A stretch of DNA of 9,102 nt from Desulfobacula sp. (GTDB taxonomy: Bacteria; Desulfobacterota; Desulfobacteria; Desulfobacterales; Desulfobacteraceae): the NCBI GenBank assembly GCA_011390085.1, contig JAABTB010000064.1, forward strand, positions 1 through 9,102, given 5' to 3'. Made by a program: the position numbers and the translations under genes. Below are positions 7,497-9,102 of this stretch, one piece after another. The stretch's first letter is position 1. Every line of letters begins with the position of its first letter. A model generated the notes under the pieces. The model worked only from the letters and a program-made list of their open reading frames with translations, did no database searches and was not told the DNA's origin.

Positions 7497-9102
7497 AAAT
7501 TCACTCAACAATTTATGCATCACCCTTGCAGCCTCGCTGGATGCCCAGGCCTGGGCATCACATCCCCTCGGCGTATGCGGATAATCCCCGTCCAGGATTT
7601 CAGGGATATACCCTGCCGCACCGGTTCTCATCAAATTCAGCACACTGCCCAGCCATGCAAGGCAGGTGGACCGGCTGTTTTTACCAAAAGCCCTGGCCCA
7701 GGCTTCACAAAAAACGGGAAAAGGCCAAGTCCACGCCGTTCCGTTATGATAGGCCGGTTTTCTTTTTGTGTCTTCATCTCCCTTATATTCTCCGCAATAA
7801 GGGAGATGGGGGTCATTCAGCAACCGGCCATGATAGTGGACCGGGATGGGATAGTCAACCCTTCTGTCGGCAAGGCTCCGGATGCCTCCCGGCACCAGCA
7901 GCTCCTGACAGGTCTCCATACAGGTCTGAACCTGTTTCATATCTTGTATGACATCAAAAGTAAACAAAAACAACTGGTTCGGTCTCAGGGCATCATCTGC
8001 AACCGCATTTTTTGCTCCCATGGGACCGGCGGCATGGAGGCAATCTGAAAAATACCCCTTAGCGGGAAGGTAAAATAGATTTTGAATCGACTTCCGGACA
8101 AGATTTGCTTTTATCTTCCACCCGGATTCAGGCGCGTCATCGATGGTTGAGAGCAGGATCAGGGCATTATACCAGAGGGCCTGGATTTCAACGGGATAGC
8201 CCTGTCTGGGAGACCCAGCCGGAAAATTGGTGTCCATCCAGGTAAAATGGGACGGACTGTAAATCAGCATTGTCTCAGGGTCGGCCTTCACCCCTGTTTT
8301 TGTTCCGGTGATCAGGGAATGGGCCATGGAAAGGAGGATTTCCCGGATGGACCGATTGCCCAGCCGCTCGTTTAAAAAATCCCGGCTCTTTTCTTTTTCC
8401 AGAAGGTCTTTGCAGCAGGCAAAAAACCAGAGGGGGGCGTCCGAGGTCTCAATATTGGCCGCATCCTTTCCGCAGATCATATTGGGCAGGGTTCCATGGT
8501 CTTCAAACCGGCCGAAAAGACGTAAAATGGACAAGGCCTCTGAAAATCGGCCCAGCTCGATGAGGGCCCTGCAGAAAATAAGGCTGTCTCTTCCCCAGTC
8601 CAGAAACCAGGGATAGCCTGCAATGACGCTTTTTTCCGTTCCCCTGGAAACCATAAAGGCATCCAGGCTTTTATATACCGCATCACAGAGGGGCATTCCT
8701 TTTTCAAATGATTTTTCTCCCATAAGTTCAAGGGGCTTATGAAATTTCAGAGGATCTTCATGATCTTCCCTGACAAAGGCATTGAGCAGAACGCGATCTC
8801 CCCCTAAACAGGAAACGCTGAACCAGCCGGGACTGAAAAGATCGGAATCCGGGTCAAGACCTCTTTCGGCTTCCATGGACCGGTGGACCATATAATACCA
8901 TTCCGGTTCATGATGGAATTCCCCCCTGGACAAGGTCACCCCTAATTTCTTTCCGTTTGACAGGGAAAACTCAAAGCCTTTTTCATAGGCCGTGACCGCT
9001 CCGGGCCAGTTTTTCTCCGGCCCCATATAGGCTTTGACCGGATCATGAAAACACCGGTCCTCAATATCCGGGCGGAAGACCAATGTAATACCCTTCTTGT
9101 TT
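7494..9102 (-). CDS. Glycogen debranching enzyme, amylo-alpha-1,6-glucosidase type (GH133), 5' end beyond window
   Basis: Hydrolyses alpha-1,6 branch points of glycogen, working with the phosphorylase encoded next to it. The frame is open to the right edge: seven codons precede residue V of VFRPDIEDRCFHD, and the TTG at 9083 is not a credible start. 535 residues are visible. The first part (about 9100-8750) resembles the GDE N-terminal beta domain, with SMEAERGLDPDSDLFSPGWF. The (alpha/alpha)6 barrel follows: AGYPWFLDWGRDSL (about 8621-8580), HFTWMDT (about 8249-8229; its Asp is a likely acid by analogy with the TWMD motif of eukaryotic debranching enzymes), YPVEIQALWYNA (about 8198-8163), YHNGTAWTWPF (7751-7719), IPEILDGDYP and GCDAQAWASSEAAR (about 7607-7524). 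This is the archaeal/bacterial GDE type, unrelated to GH13 GlgX. The missing N-terminus may be short or may carry a further domain. First visible gene of the glycogen operon, 15 bp before glgP. Confidence 0.9.
   Translation of the reverse strand, partial: NKKGITLVFRPDIEDRCFHDPVKAYMGPEKNWPGAVTAYEKGFEFSLSNGKKLGVTLSRGEFHHEPEWYYMVHRSMEAERGLDPDSDLFSPGWFSVSCLGGDRVLLNAFVREDHEDPLKFHKPLELMGEKSFEKGMPLCDAVYKSLDAFMVSRGTEKSVIAGYPWFLDWGRDSLIFCRALIELGRFSEALSILRLFGRFEDHGTLPNMICGKDAANIETSDAPLWFFACCKDLLEKEKSRDFLNERLGNRSIREILLSMAHSLITGTKTGVKADPETMLIYSPSHFTWMDTNFPAGSPRQGYPVEIQALWYNALILLSTIDDAPESGWKIKANLVRKSIQNLFYLPAKGYFSDCLHAAGPMGAKNAVADDALRPNQLFLFTFDVIQDMKQVQTCMETCQELLVPGGIRSLADRRVDYPIPVHYHGRLLNDPHLPYCGEYKGDEDTKRKPAYHNGTAWTWPFPVFCEAWARAFGKNSRSTCLAWLGSVLNLMRTGAAGYIPEILDGDYPHTPRGCDAQAWASSEAARVMHKLLSEF

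Noticed and set aside
1..9102. A wholly novel system such as a CRISPR array, retron, phage defence island or mobile element
   Set aside because: No regularly spaced repeats, transposase, integrase, reverse transcriptase, tRNA or terminal repeats were found; five protein-coding genes of known families and the leader region account for nearly all of the sequence.

Overview
The window looks like the chromosome of a mesophilic Gram-negative bacterium of roughly balanced base composition. The mix of gene families (a type I-beta DAHP synthase, a GT5 glycogen synthase with a long N-terminal loop, a eukaryotic-like GH13_8 branching enzyme and a DUF3417-type glucan phosphorylase) is what I would expect in sulfate-reducing Desulfobacterota (Desulfobacterales). 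That placement is an inference from family resemblance, not a measurement. Every gene I can support is on the minus strand, so transcription runs from high to low coordinates; the long plus-strand open frames are shadows.

Right-hand part (9102 down to 1365): a compact glycogen operon. In transcription order it holds a glycogen debranching enzyme (GH133 amylo-alpha-1,6-glucosidase type, cut by the right edge), glycogen/alpha-glucan phosphorylase (glgP), glycogen synthase (glgA) and branching enzyme (glgB). The first junction has 15 bp and the second 44 bp between genes, and glgA and glgB overlap, so co-transcription is likely. Together they extend the glucan (GlgA), branch it (GlgB), release glucose-1-phosphate (GlgP) and remove the limit branches (debranching enzyme). 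No ADP-glucose pyrophosphorylase (glgC) lies in the window.

Left-hand part (1364 down to 1): a control region followed by DAHP synthase, the first enzyme of the shikimate pathway. Reading down the minus strand there is a sigma70-like promoter, a 23-residue leader ORF with five Phe codons, a set of mutually exclusive RNA hairpins, two back-to-back intrinsic terminators, then a strong Shine-Dalgarno and the DAHP synthase start. This is a classic ribosome-mediated (pheL-like) transcription attenuator placed in front of a DAHP synthase. The arms of the two terminators can cross-pair, so one antitermination event could disarm both. The DAHP synthase frame runs past the usual end of the family and off the left edge without a stop, which raises the possibility of a C-terminal fusion to another aromatic-pathway domain.

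The attenuator is the most notable item. I found no mobile element, CRISPR array, tRNA or rRNA, and no sign of an entirely unknown system.
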